From Methanomicrobiaceae archaeon (GTDB taxonomy: Archaea > Halobacteriota > Methanomicrobia > Methanomicrobiales > Methanomicrobiaceae): 64,000 bases of DNA. Below are positions 9,336 through 17,197 of this stretch, piece by piece (within the stretch, counting starts at the first letter, position 1; every line of letters starts with the position of its first letter). The notes beneath the pieces are model-generated. The model ran no database searches. It saw nothing but the letters and a program-made list of their open reading frames with translations, and had not been told where the DNA came from. Both the position numbers and the translations under genes were made by a program. Where the stretch lies: the NCBI GenBank assembly GCA_029762625.1, contig JARVGI010000003.1, positions 1-64,000 of the forward strand. Direction: 5' to 3'.

Positions 9336-10288
9336 TGCTCAGGGAGCTGGTCACCTTCCTCCTCCTGATCGCCCTTGCCGCGATCATATGGTTCGCCTCG
9401 ACCCTGTACGACTCGCCCTACCTCCCCGGCCTCTTTCTCACCACCCTCGCAATAGCGCTCGTCTACCTGGTCTTCCGCCTGGTAGCCGACGGGGTGGCGA
9501 GCCGGGCCATCAAGGACGCAAAAACCCGGTACACGTTCAGGAAGGCCGTCTCCATCCTCTTCTTTCTCGCCCTGGCCGCGGTGGTCATCCGCATCTGGGT
9601 GGATGATCCCCAGGTGCTCCTCCTCTCGTACGGGCTCCTCGCCGCCGGGCTGGCCATCGCCCTGCAGGACGTCTTCAAGAACTTCGTGGGCGGTATCCTC
9701 ATCATCGCCACCGGCCTCTACGGGGTGGGGGACCGCATCGAGGCGGAAGGCGTGATCGGCGACGTGATGGACATCGGGATGATGGGCACCACGCTTCTGG
9801 AGATCCAGGGGTGGGTCGACGGCGACCAGCCCACCGGCCGCATAGCCGTCATTCCCAACGGGTTCGCCCTCACCGGCACGGTGCACAACTACACCAAGGA
9901 CAACAGCTTCATCTGGGACGAGATCGCCGTCCCCGTCACCTACGACAGCGACTGGAAAGAGGCGGCCGCCCTGTTTCTGGAGGTAGTCCGCGGGGAGGTG
10001 GGGGAGCTGACCGAGCAGGCGGACCGGCAGATTGCGGCCATCGGCGAGAAGTACTACCTCCCGAAAAAGATGACCGAACCGGCCGTCTTCCTCACCCTCA
10101 CCGACAACTGGATCACCTTCGATATCCGCTACGTGGCCGCCGTGCGGGAGCGGCGCGTGATCCACGACCGGTTGACCCGCCTGATCCTTGCGGCGGTCGA
10201 AGAAAGCGACCGTGTCCGCATCGCCAGCGAGACGCTCATCGTGACCGGCACGCACGATGTCAGGAGCGTTGATCCGCACGCGTCCTGA
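9335..10288 (+). CDS. MscS-family small-conductance mechanosensitive channel
   Basis: A 317-residue membrane protein. Longer in-frame starts exist (from 9212), but the family-like sequence begins at the ATG at 9335 (MLRELVTFLLL). Hydrophobic segments lie at about residues 5-24, 29-49, 69-88 and 95-112. The last one continues into the family's pore helix and beta domain (GLAIALQDVFKNFVGGILII, then GDRIEAEGVIGDVMDIG and VIPNGF). The C-terminal alpha/beta cytoplasmic domain is complete. Proteins of this family open under membrane tension and release solutes in hypo-osmotic shock. It stands alone, divergent from the surface-protein operon and convergent with the kinase gene downstream. A second MscS gene lies at 39.6-40.4 kb. 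Confidence 0.9.
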   Translation: MLRELVTFLLLIALAAIIWFASTLYDSPYLPGLFLTTLAIALVYLVFRLVADGVASRAIKDAKTRYTFRKAVSILFFLALAAVVIRIWVDDPQVLLLSYGLLAAGLAIALQDVFKNFVGGILIIATGLYGVGDRIEAEGVIGDVMDIGMMGTTLLEIQGWVDGDQPTGRIAVIPNGFALTGTVHNYTKDNSFIWDEIAVPVTYDSDWKEAAALFLEVVRGEVGELTEQADRQIAAIGEKYYLPKKMTEPAVFLTLTDNWITFDIRYVAAVRERRVIHDRLTRLILAAVEESDRVRIASETLIVTGTHDVRSVDPHAS

Positions 10289-10319
10289 CTGAACGGTCCG
10301 GGCCCCCCCCGCCGGATCA

Positions 10320-12860
10320 TCATGCGGAAGCCGCCGCATCCCCGGCCCGCCACTTGCCGGGAGGGATGCGTATCTCGAAGCGCGCCCCCTGCCCCGGTAG
10401 GCCGGTCTCCCGGATGGTGATGCCGGTGAGATCGAGGATCTCTTTTACCAGGAACAGGCCGTAGCCTGAATTCCGGCCGAACGACTGGTGAAAAATGGCC
10501 CCCTTCGCATCCTCGGCGATGCCGATCCCGTTATCCTCGACGACCAGCACCCCCCATCCCCCGTCGTCGCAAAACGAGACCGCAATCTCGGACACCCGCT
10601 CTCCATGCTCGACGCTGTTGTCAAAGAGGTTGAAAAACACTTTTTCCAGCATCGGATCGGTGAACACCGCCAGCTCTCCGGTATCAACGGTGAACTGCAT
10701 CCCGTGCAGGTGGGCGTGGTCGGAGGCCCGCACCAGGACCGCCCGCACGGCCTGCCATGCGGGAGGCTTTTCACCCATGTGGAAGAAATCTTCCGTGAAA
10801 TCGATGTGGCGGTGGATCGTCTTCGCCGCATTGCCCAGGTAGGCGAAGTATTTTTTCAGTTTCGCGTTTTCCGGGAGGTCATCCTGTATCAGCGAGATAA
10901 TGCCGTACATCCCCGTGATCTGGTTGAGAATGTCGTGCCGTGTGATCCGGCCGAGAAGGGTCAGTTTCCTGTTCGCCTCCCGCAAAGAGTGTTCAATCTG
11001 CTTGCGGTGGGTGATATCGATCCCCAGGAAGGCCATGCGTGCAACCCTGCCCTGCGGGTCGAATATGGGATAGATGTGGTTGGCAATATTTCGGCATCCC
11101 CGCACATCCTCAAACATTCTCGGCTCCCCGGTGCGGGCCACCGCTTCGACCTGCTCCTTTCGGGAGGCCGCAACCTCGGGCGGAAAGACCTCCTCGACCT
11201 GCTTTCCGATCAGCTCGCCGACCGGTATCCCCACCCGCTGGCCGATGACCTCGTTTGCCGCCAGGATGGTGCCGTCCTGTTCCATCAGGAGTGCCGATTC
11301 GGGGATGGCGTCCACGAAGGCTCGCAGCGTCGCTTTACTCCTCTTCAGATCATCCTCCGCCTCGCTGCGCTCCGAGTCATCGTACAGGTAGCCCCAGATC
11401 TCTTCGAGTCCCCCCTCCCCGTCGAAGCGTCCCACCGCGTTCTGCACTACGGAGATGCGCATGCCGTCTCTGCGCCGTCGCACCCCGCGATAATTCTCCA
11501 GTTTTCTTTCCGCGGCCAGGGCCTGCAGAAAGTGGCGGTGATCGCCGGCATCGGGGAAGGTATCGGCGATGCTGGTCCCCTGCGCGTCCTTTACCGATTG
11601 GAACCCGAATATCCGGGCGAACGATGGATTGCAGTCCAGTATCGTGCCGTCCGGTGCGGATACGAAATCGCCGGTGAGATCTTGTTCGAAGAACAGGCGG
11701 TACTTCTCCTCGCTGGCGCGCAGCGCCGTCTCCATCTTCTTGCGTTCGGCGATGTCGTGGAAGACTACCTGGACGCCGGGCTTTCCCTGGAAGGTGATCG
11801 GCCCGCCGGTGACCTCGACATCGACGCTCGAACCGTCGAGGCGGATGAATCTCTCCTCGAGATTCGCGACGGTACACCCCTCGCCGCCGGCCATGATCTG
11901 GTGTACCCGCTGCCTGACGAGGTCGCGGCAGTCCGGGTGGACGAACTCGAGCAGCGGTCGTCCGATGAGCTCCTGCTCGTCCTCTGCTCCGATGATCCCT
12001 GCCGCCATCCGGTTGCAGAAGAGGATCGTCCCCTCGCTGTGGATGACGATCCCGTAGGGCGAGTACCGGACGAGCTGGCAGTACTGTTCCCGGCTCTCTT
12101 TTAAGTCCTCCTCCACCTGCTTCTGTGCGGTGATATCGTGGGAGGCGCACTGCACCCCGATGATTGCACCCTGTTCATCGCGGAGGGGCTCGACGGTCAG
12201 GTCGTAGTAGGAGACGGCCCCGTCGGCTGTTATCCGGACGATCTCCCGCGTCCCCGTCCCGGTCTCCAGCACCCGCCGCTTTATCGCGGTGAGCGCCGCC
12301 GCCTCATCCGGCAAAAAAAGGTCGAAATCGGTCTTTCCCGCCGTATTCTCGTGGATAAACGCGGGGTGGGGATTGACGACCCAGGTGTAGTTCAGGTCGC
12401 GGTCCTGGTGGAAAAAGACGGTCGGGGAATGCTGGAGGGCGAGCCGGAAGTTCTCCTCGCTCGTGCGCAGCGCCTCCCTCGCCCGCCGCCGGTCGACCGC
12501 ATGCCGGATCATGGATGTCAGTTCGGCATAGAGCGTTCTCGGATCCGTGCTCTTCTGCAGGTAGAAGTCGGCGCCGTTGTTGAGCGCCTCGATGACCACC
12601 TCTTCGCGGCCGCGCCCGGTGAGGATGATGAAGGGCAGGTCGGCGTCGGTTTCGCGCACCCTCTTGAGCAGCGTAATGCCGTCCATCCCGGGCATATCGT
12701 AATCGGAGACGATAACATCGAAATCCCGGCAGGCCAGCAATTCCAGCGCCGCCGCGGATGACGCGCAGGTCTCGCAGGAGATCTCCGGGTCTTTCTCGAG
12801 GAAGGGCTTTGAGGCTTTCAGAAAGAGCGGCTCGTCATCGATAAGGAGAGTGCGGATCAT
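10320..12860 (-). CDS. REC-PAS(x4)-histidine kinase
   Basis: An 846-residue soluble signalling protein. The order is: receiver domain (1-120, acidic pocket LLIDDEP, phospho-acceptor Asp in VSDYDMPGMDG, Lys in YLQKS), four PAS domains (about 130-250, 255-378, 380-500, 510-625, two ending in DITxxK), the H-box (RHDILNQ, near 650) and the HATPase domain (N-box NLFDNSVEHG, DNGIGI, GYGLFLVKEIL). No membrane segment is visible, so it probably senses an intracellular signal such as redox or a ligand. A receiver at the N-terminus of a kinase is typical of methanogen sensors and suggests input from another kinase. A TATA-like GGTTTTTATGC lies near 12900. No partner regulator is adjacent. Confidence 0.9.
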   Translation of the reverse strand: MIRTLLIDDEPLFLKASKPFLEKDPEISCETCASSAAALELLACRDFDVIVSDYDMPGMDGITLLKRVRETDADLPFIILTGRGREEVVIEALNNGADFYLQKSTDPRTLYAELTSMIRHAVDRRRAREALRTSEENFRLALQHSPTVFFHQDRDLNYTWVVNPHPAFIHENTAGKTDFDLFLPDEAAALTAIKRRVLETGTGTREIVRITADGAVSYYDLTVEPLRDEQGAIIGVQCASHDITAQKQVEEDLKESREQYCQLVRYSPYGIVIHSEGTILFCNRMAAGIIGAEDEQELIGRPLLEFVHPDCRDLVRQRVHQIMAGGEGCTVANLEERFIRLDGSSVDVEVTGGPITFQGKPGVQVVFHDIAERKKMETALRASEEKYRLFFEQDLTGDFVSAPDGTILDCNPSFARIFGFQSVKDAQGTSIADTFPDAGDHRHFLQALAAERKLENYRGVRRRRDGMRISVVQNAVGRFDGEGGLEEIWGYLYDDSERSEAEDDLKRSKATLRAFVDAIPESALLMEQDGTILAANEVIGQRVGIPVGELIGKQVEEVFPPEVAASRKEQVEAVARTGEPRMFEDVRGCRNIANHIYPIFDPQGRVARMAFLGIDITHRKQIEHSLREANRKLTLLGRITRHDILNQITGMYGIISLIQDDLPENAKLKKYFAYLGNAAKTIHRHIDFTEDFFHMGEKPPAWQAVRAVLVRASDHAHLHGMQFTVDTGELAVFTDPMLEKVFFNLFDNSVEHGERVSEIAVSFCDDGGWGVLVVEDNGIGIAEDAKGAIFHQSFGRNSGYGLFLVKEILDLTGITIRETGLPGQGARFEIRIPPGKWRAGDAAASA

Positions 12861-13004
12861 GGTGGTTCCGTACCAGCATTATTGGCACGACAAGCATAAA
12901 AACCTCGCATATACTACCATGGCAATAGAATTATTCCCGAATGCGCTGCGGTTTCCTGCTCCTCCCTGTCCCGGGGGTGTGAGGCAGGCGGCCCCTTCCT
13001 TTGC

Positions 13005-14141
13005 TCAGGGAGAAGGCACCTCCGGGGGAGCGCGGCCGGGAGCAGTCCTGCAGCTCCTGACCGGCAGCGTATAGTCGTCGAACCACACTGCCTGCGGGTT
13101 CCGCTGAAAGACCATGAACCGGCCGATATCCTCGCGCTGCGCCGCCTGGTGGTACGTGAAGTAGATGTACCGGTCGTCCAGCCCCACCACGGCGATCTTG
13201 CCGGTGGCGTGCGACATGGCAAAGGTGGAGCGTTTGGCAAGCCCCGAGCAGTGCTGCTTTGCCAGCTCGACGATGCGGTACCCCTCCTCCAGGGGCACCG
13301 CAAAATGACGGTTGCCCAGGGTGGGGCGGCACTGGAAGAGGTAGTAGGGCGCATTTCCCGTCCAGGAGAGCGTGCGGAAGAGGTCGGCCAGTACCTGCGG
13401 GTCGTCATTGATCCCCCGCAGGATCGGGGTCTGGTTGGCCAGCACCGCCCCCGCCCGGTGCAGGAGGTCGAGCGCTTCTGTGGCCACCCCGGTCAGCTCC
13501 CGGGGATGGTTGAACTGGGTCACCACGTAGATACGTTGTTCCGGGGTGCTGTAGCGGCGCAGCAGATCCAGCAGCGCAGGGTCGTCGAGGATGCGGTAGG
13601 GATTGTAGGCCGGGATCTTGGTGCCGATGCGCACGATCTTCACGGAATCGATCGCCCGCACCTGCCCGAGCAGGGCATCAAGCCGGGGCGTGGAGAGAAA
13701 GAGGGGATCGCCGCCTGAGAGGAGGACGTTGGTGATCTCGGGGTGGCGGGCGATATACGCCACATCCCCGCTGATATCCCGGACCAGCTCCTCCCCGTCC
13801 TTCATGAACAGCCGTTTGCGGAAGCAGTAGCGGCAGTACCCGGCACAGAGGTCGCTCACCAGCAGCAGCGCCGTCTGGTCGTACTTATGCTCCATGCCCG
13901 GGAGCACGGTGAAGGCGCTCTCCTCCGAGGCATCGAGGCTGCCCCACTCCTCCAGCTCCGCCAGGTCGGGGATGGCAATTTTACGGAGGGGATCGGCCGG
14001 GTCGTCCCAGTCGATCAGGGAGAGATAGTACTCGTTCGTTCGGAAGGCGAACCTGCGGGCGACTTCGGCGAGGCGTTCGCGCTCCTCTGCGGGGATCTGC
14101 GTGATCTTGCGGATATCGGTGATGTACTTCGGCCCCGGCAT
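13005..14141 (-). CDS. KamA-family radical SAM protein (lysine 2,3-aminomutase-like)
   Basis: A 378-residue protein with the radical SAM cluster motif CxxxCxxC at C99, C103 and C106 (CAGYCRYCF), followed by VLLSGGDPL, typical of lysine 2,3-aminomutases. A Lys in the C-terminal part (SHATGKIAVVGL) sits where the family binds pyridoxal phosphate, so the cofactor set looks complete. The family swaps an amino group between C2 and C3 of lysine; in methanogens this feeds N-acetyl-beta-lysine, an osmolyte, but some relatives modify EF-P or other substrates. No AblB-type acetyltransferase is next to it, so the substrate is open. The start is supported by GAGAGGAC just before the ATG. Shorter than AblA (about 430 residues), lacking part of the C-terminus. 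Confidence 0.8.
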   Translation of the reverse strand: MPGPKYITDIRKITQIPAEERERLAEVARRFAFRTNEYYLSLIDWDDPADPLRKIAIPDLAELEEWGSLDASEESAFTVLPGMEHKYDQTALLLVSDLCAGYCRYCFRKRLFMKDGEELVRDISGDVAYIARHPEITNVLLSGGDPLFLSTPRLDALLGQVRAIDSVKIVRIGTKIPAYNPYRILDDPALLDLLRRYSTPEQRIYVVTQFNHPRELTGVATEALDLLHRAGAVLANQTPILRGINDDPQVLADLFRTLSWTGNAPYYLFQCRPTLGNRHFAVPLEEGYRIVELAKQHCSGLAKRSTFAMSHATGKIAVVGLDDRYIYFTYHQAAQREDIGRFMVFQRNPQAVWFDDYTLPVRSCRTAPGRAPPEVPSP

Positions 14142-14168
14142 GTCCTCTCAGGGATGCATACCCGCTGC

Positions 14169-14180
14169 CGATATATGTAG
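14169..14180 (-). promoter_or_regulatory. TATA box of the KamA-family gene
   Basis: CTACATATATCG on the minus strand is centred 33 bp before the ATG, which would place the transcription start around 14150, a few bases upstream of the GAGAGGAC ribosome site. Confidence 0.55.
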
Positions 14181-14255
14181 TGATCGCCGCACCGGGTGGT
14201 ACAGTCTTCCAGCGCAGGATGCGGGCGAAAAGGGAGAAAAAATGAGTTCTCTACA

Positions 14256-14444
14256 CTATGCGGCCTGGCCCGGAATTACGGGCATTTCGGGTTCGTCCTC
14301 GAAGATCTCGAACACTTCGGCCCCGGGGCCCATGAACCGTTCGAAAAAGCACTCGCTGCAGACATGACGCAGGACAGCCTTGCTCATCACGGTGATGAGC
14401 CGTTTGCCCCGCGTAGAACAGATATCGCATTCACCTTCGGTCAT
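14256..14444 (-). CDS. Small zinc-binding CxxC...CxxC protein
   Basis: 62 residues from the ATG at 14444. This start has GGTGGGAG upstream, and a longer ORF start at 14486 is unsupported. The protein has two CxxC pairs (CDIC near residue 5 and CSEC near residue 29), likely one zinc site, then a Phe/Glu-rich acidic tail (FEIFEDEPEMP). I do not recognise the family. It has its own TATA box (GGATTTATATATT, plus strand 14498-14510, read on the minus strand) and stands between the kai-linked kinase and the KamA-family gene. Small proteins of this type in archaea are often rubredoxin- or zinc-ribbon-like nucleic-acid or protein-binding modules, but no role is assignable here. Confidence 0.7.
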   Translation of the reverse strand: MTEGECDICSTRGKRLITVMSKAVLRHVCSECFFERFMGPGAEVFEIFEDEPEMPVIPGQAA

Positions 14445-14497
14445 AAAAAACTCCCACCTCACTGTGGTGCTGGTGCATACTGGCATTGTCTGATATC

Positions 14498-14510
14498 GGA
14501 TTTATATATT
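14498..14510 (-). promoter_or_regulatory. TATA box of the small CxxC gene
   Basis: AATATATAAATCC on the minus strand, about 60 bp before the ATG at 14444. The same A/T-rich stretch follows the stop of the kai-linked kinase (14523) and, read as U-rich RNA, could also serve as its terminator. Confidence 0.5.
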
Positions 14511-14522
14511 ATTCAAAAAATA

Positions 14523-16514
14523 TTAATTACAGGAGGGGGCCGGGGGTTTCGCATCCATTCTCCGGGGCGCTCGCCACTTATCTGCGGGGACCTCGATCTC
14601 GAACCGGGCGCCGTTGCCCTCCTCTCCGCACTCGCGGATCGAGATGTTGGTGATCCCGAGGATCTCCCGTGTGAGGAACAGTCCCAGGCCGGTGTTTTTC
14701 CCGATATTCCGCTCGAAAATTTGGTCTTTCTCGCGTTCGGGAATGCCGGTGCCGTCATCTTCGACGACCAGGATGCCGCGCCCGACGTCGGTGCTCCAGT
14801 GGACGGCTATCCTTGATACCTCTCCGCCGTGGCGCACCGCATTTTCCAGCAGGTTGAAGAATACCTTCTCCAGCATGGGATCGGCAAGAATTTCCGGCAT
14901 TTCCGTGTCCACTGTCAGTATCGTGCGGTCCAGAAACACGCTTTCCGCCGCCCGTTTCAGCACGTATTCGATATCCTGCCACTCGGGGTCGCGCTCACCC
15001 ATATGCTGGTAGTCGCCGGTAAAGGCGATCTGGCGGCGGATGGTGTCGGCGGTGGCAAGCAGGTGCTGGTACATACTCTGCGCCTCCGCGTCCTGTGGGA
15101 TGTATTCTTCGAGCAGGGCGAGAAACGCTTTCTGGGCGGATACCTGGTTGACAATGTCGTGGCGGGTGATGCTCGAGAGCAGGTTGAGTTTTTTGCTCGC
15201 ATTTTTGAGGGCAATCCGCTGGAGCTGCACCTCGTTGATGTCCTGGTGTACTCCCAGAATCCTGACCGCCTTGCCCGTCTCATCCCGATCGACCGCATTT
15301 CCCCGCGTGTTGATCCATCTCCACGTCCCGTCTACGGCCAGAATCCGGTAATTGGCGTCGATGAACGAACGATTCCCGGAAACATGCTCGTCAAAAATAT
15401 TCAGCACTCGGTCCCGGTCGTCAGGGTGTATGCGCTCGGTGTAGGACGCCAGCGTGCTCGTCTGCCCGCCACCGGCGTACCCGAGAATGCTCTGCATAAA
15501 GCCGCTCCGTATCCCCCGGTCGGGGGGAAGCATGTACTCCCACAGGAACAGGTGAGCCGCGTTGATGGCAAGGTTGAGCCTTTGTTCGCTGGTGCGCAGC
15601 TCCTGTTCGATCCGTTTCAACCTGCTGACATCGACCAGGGTAACACGGGTGCCGAAAGCCCTCCCCTCCTCATCATCAATCGGGGTGATGCTGTACAGCA
15701 GATCGAACTTCCTGCCGTCATTGCGCCAGAAGACCGCCTCTCTTCGCACAATCCCTTCCTTCCCGCCTTGAGGGGACGCTGGTTCCGGTTTTTCGCTCCC
15801 ATGGGCAGCCTCTCCGGCACCTTCCGCGAGGAAGGGGAACAGGGTTTCCACCTGCCGCATCAGCGGATTGCACCCGGCGAGATCGTGGGCCATCAGGCTT
15901 GCCCGGATAACCCTCCCCTCCCGGTTGCAGATGACGATTGCCTCCGAGGCCTGTTCGAGGATGGAGCGGGCCAGTTTTTCCGAGGCCATGATCGCCTCGG
16001 TCCGTTTCTGCTCGGAGAGATCGGTGGCAATCACGCATATCCCCGGCAATCCTTCGACCGCCGCAGAACTGAAGGAGAGGAGGGCGGGCATGGACGTGCC
16101 GTCGCAGGAGGCGAGCCGCACCTCGCCCCTTCTTTGGGACTGGTCCGGGCAGGCCATCAGCACTTTGATGCTCTCCCGGTCTTCCGGGGCAACATACTGG
16201 AGCAGAGAGGTGCCCACGATCGTCTCGGGCGCGGCATGCACCATTGCCACAAACCTGCTGTTGCAATAGAGGATCGTGCCGTCCGCAGCGGTCGTCACCG
16301 CCCCCTCGTTCATGGTCTCCACGAGCACCCGGTAGGGGTGTTCGGCACCCTGCAGGGTGAATATGCGGTCACCCTCGCTGGTGGCCACCAGCAGGGCATC
16401 CACCTCCCCGCGCCGGATCGCCCGCAGGGTCTCCTCGGCCTCCTCGAGCCGTTCCCGGAGCGCCCTGTTCTCGGCGGCGAGATCGTCCGCGGATATGGCC
16501 TCATTCCTCATCAT
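14523..16514 (-). CDS. PAS histidine kinase at the end of the kai operon
   Basis: 663 residues, soluble. A coiled coil (residues 10-40, ENRALRERLEEAEETLRAIR) leads into a PAS series (about 60-180, 185-310 and 315-430, the last with the PAC motif of PAS3 proteins). The H-box follows (SSITRHDIVNQVSAQ, about 440), then the HATPase domain (NLLENAVRHG, DDGTGIP, NTGLGLFLTREIL). There is no receiver or transmembrane helix. The start ATG (16514) overlaps the end of the second kaiB by 14 bp and has GGAAGGTG upstream. In cyanobacteria KaiC signals through the kinase SasA, whose own KaiB-like domain is at the N-terminus; here the KaiB domains are separate genes just upstream. Output of KaiC through this kinase is therefore inferred, not shown. 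Confidence 0.88.
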   Translation of the reverse strand: MMRNEAISADDLAAENRALRERLEEAEETLRAIRRGEVDALLVATSEGDRIFTLQGAEHPYRVLVETMNEGAVTTAADGTILYCNSRFVAMVHAAPETIVGTSLLQYVAPEDRESIKVLMACPDQSQRRGEVRLASCDGTSMPALLSFSSAAVEGLPGICVIATDLSEQKRTEAIMASEKLARSILEQASEAIVICNREGRVIRASLMAHDLAGCNPLMRQVETLFPFLAEGAGEAAHGSEKPEPASPQGGKEGIVRREAVFWRNDGRKFDLLYSITPIDDEEGRAFGTRVTLVDVSRLKRIEQELRTSEQRLNLAINAAHLFLWEYMLPPDRGIRSGFMQSILGYAGGGQTSTLASYTERIHPDDRDRVLNIFDEHVSGNRSFIDANYRILAVDGTWRWINTRGNAVDRDETGKAVRILGVHQDINEVQLQRIALKNASKKLNLLSSITRHDIVNQVSAQKAFLALLEEYIPQDAEAQSMYQHLLATADTIRRQIAFTGDYQHMGERDPEWQDIEYVLKRAAESVFLDRTILTVDTEMPEILADPMLEKVFFNLLENAVRHGGEVSRIAVHWSTDVGRGILVVEDDGTGIPEREKDQIFERNIGKNTGLGLFLTREILGITNISIRECGEEGNGARFEIEVPADKWRAPRRMDAKPPAPSCN

Positions 16515-16872
16515 GCACCTTCCTGCGCAGCGTCTCCTTGTGGTGGATGCCGAGGCCGATGAGCACGCGCTCGACGTCGGAGAGGTCGCCGACCAGTTTC
16601 CGTTTGGGGGCAGGGTTCTTTTTGATCAGCGTCGGTGCGGCGATGATTCCCTCCTCCGCTGCCACCGACGGATCCTGGTAGAGATCGACCACCTCGAGCT
16701 CGTAGTAGCCCTTGAGGTTGTCTTCGCACAGCTTCCTGATATTCTCGATCGCGCTGACCGACCGGGGGGTGATGCCGGTCACGCAGAGGCGGAGCACGTA
16801 GTAACGCTGCCCCCGTTCCGTCGCGGCCTTCTCGAAGGCCTCCACGGGTTCTTCAGGTTTCTTTTCCGGCAT
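16501..16872 (-). CDS. kaiB: KaiB-domain protein, second copy
   Basis: 123 residues. A 22-residue charged extension (PEKKPEEPVEAFEKAATERG) precedes a complete KaiB/thioredoxin-like domain (YYVLRLCVTGITPRSVSAIENI, then YYELEVVDLYQDPSVAA, IIAAPTLIKKNP, GDLSDVERVLIGLGI). The ribosome site GGAGG lies 5 bases before the ATG. It follows the first kaiB by 15 bp and overlaps the kinase start. In the clock system KaiB switches fold and binds the CI ring of KaiC, and its fold is shared with the sensor domain of SasA. Its identity with the first copy is moderate, so the two may bind KaiC and the kinase separately. Confidence 0.85.
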   Translation of the reverse strand: MPEKKPEEPVEAFEKAATERGQRYYVLRLCVTGITPRSVSAIENIRKLCEDNLKGYYELEVVDLYQDPSVAAEEGIIAAPTLIKKNPAPKRKLVGDLSDVERVLIGLGIHHKETLRRKVHDEE

Positions 16873-16887
16873 GCATTCCTCCTTGCA

Positions 16888-17193
16888 TCAATCGATGGGA
16901 CGCAAATCCAGCCCCACGAGCACGCGTTCGGTATTGGAGAGGTCGCCGATAATCTTTTTTATCGGCGTGGGGAGTTTGCGGATCAGCGTGGGGATCGCGA
17001 CGATCTGGTCGCCTGCCGCCAGCTGCGGGTTCTCCTGGAGATCGATCACCTCGATGGAGTACTGCCCCTTGAGGTGCGTCTCGCAGATCTCCCGCAGGTT
17101 GGCAAAGGCGGCGAGCGATTTGGGTGTCTGCCCGGCGACGTAGAGCCGGAGTTCGTAGCGCTCCGGCGGTGGGGGCGTGGAGTAGTCGGGCAT
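16888..17193 (-). CDS. kaiB: KaiB protein, first copy
   Basis: 101 residues, the usual KaiB size. Motifs: [54 protein letters not shown] and [17 protein letters not shown]. Like cyanobacterial KaiB it has the cis-Pro loop (IPT) of the thioredoxin-like state. It starts 4 bp after the kaiC stop, and the ribosome site GAGGTGAG lies within the kaiC tail. KaiB binds phosphorylated KaiC in the cyanobacterial oscillator; whether an oscillator exists in this archaeon is not known, because no kaiA gene is seen. Confidence 0.9.
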   Translation of the reverse strand: MPDYSTPPPPERYELRLYVAGQTPKSLAAFANLREICETHLKGQYSIEVIDLQENPQLAAGDQIVAIPTLIRKLPTPIKKIIGDLSNTERVLVGLDLRPID

Positions 17194-17197
17194 GTAC

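Noticed and set aside
10299-10310. Short C-run near 10303 as a slippage site
   Set aside because: Eight C only, between convergent gene ends; such runs are expected by chance at this GC content.
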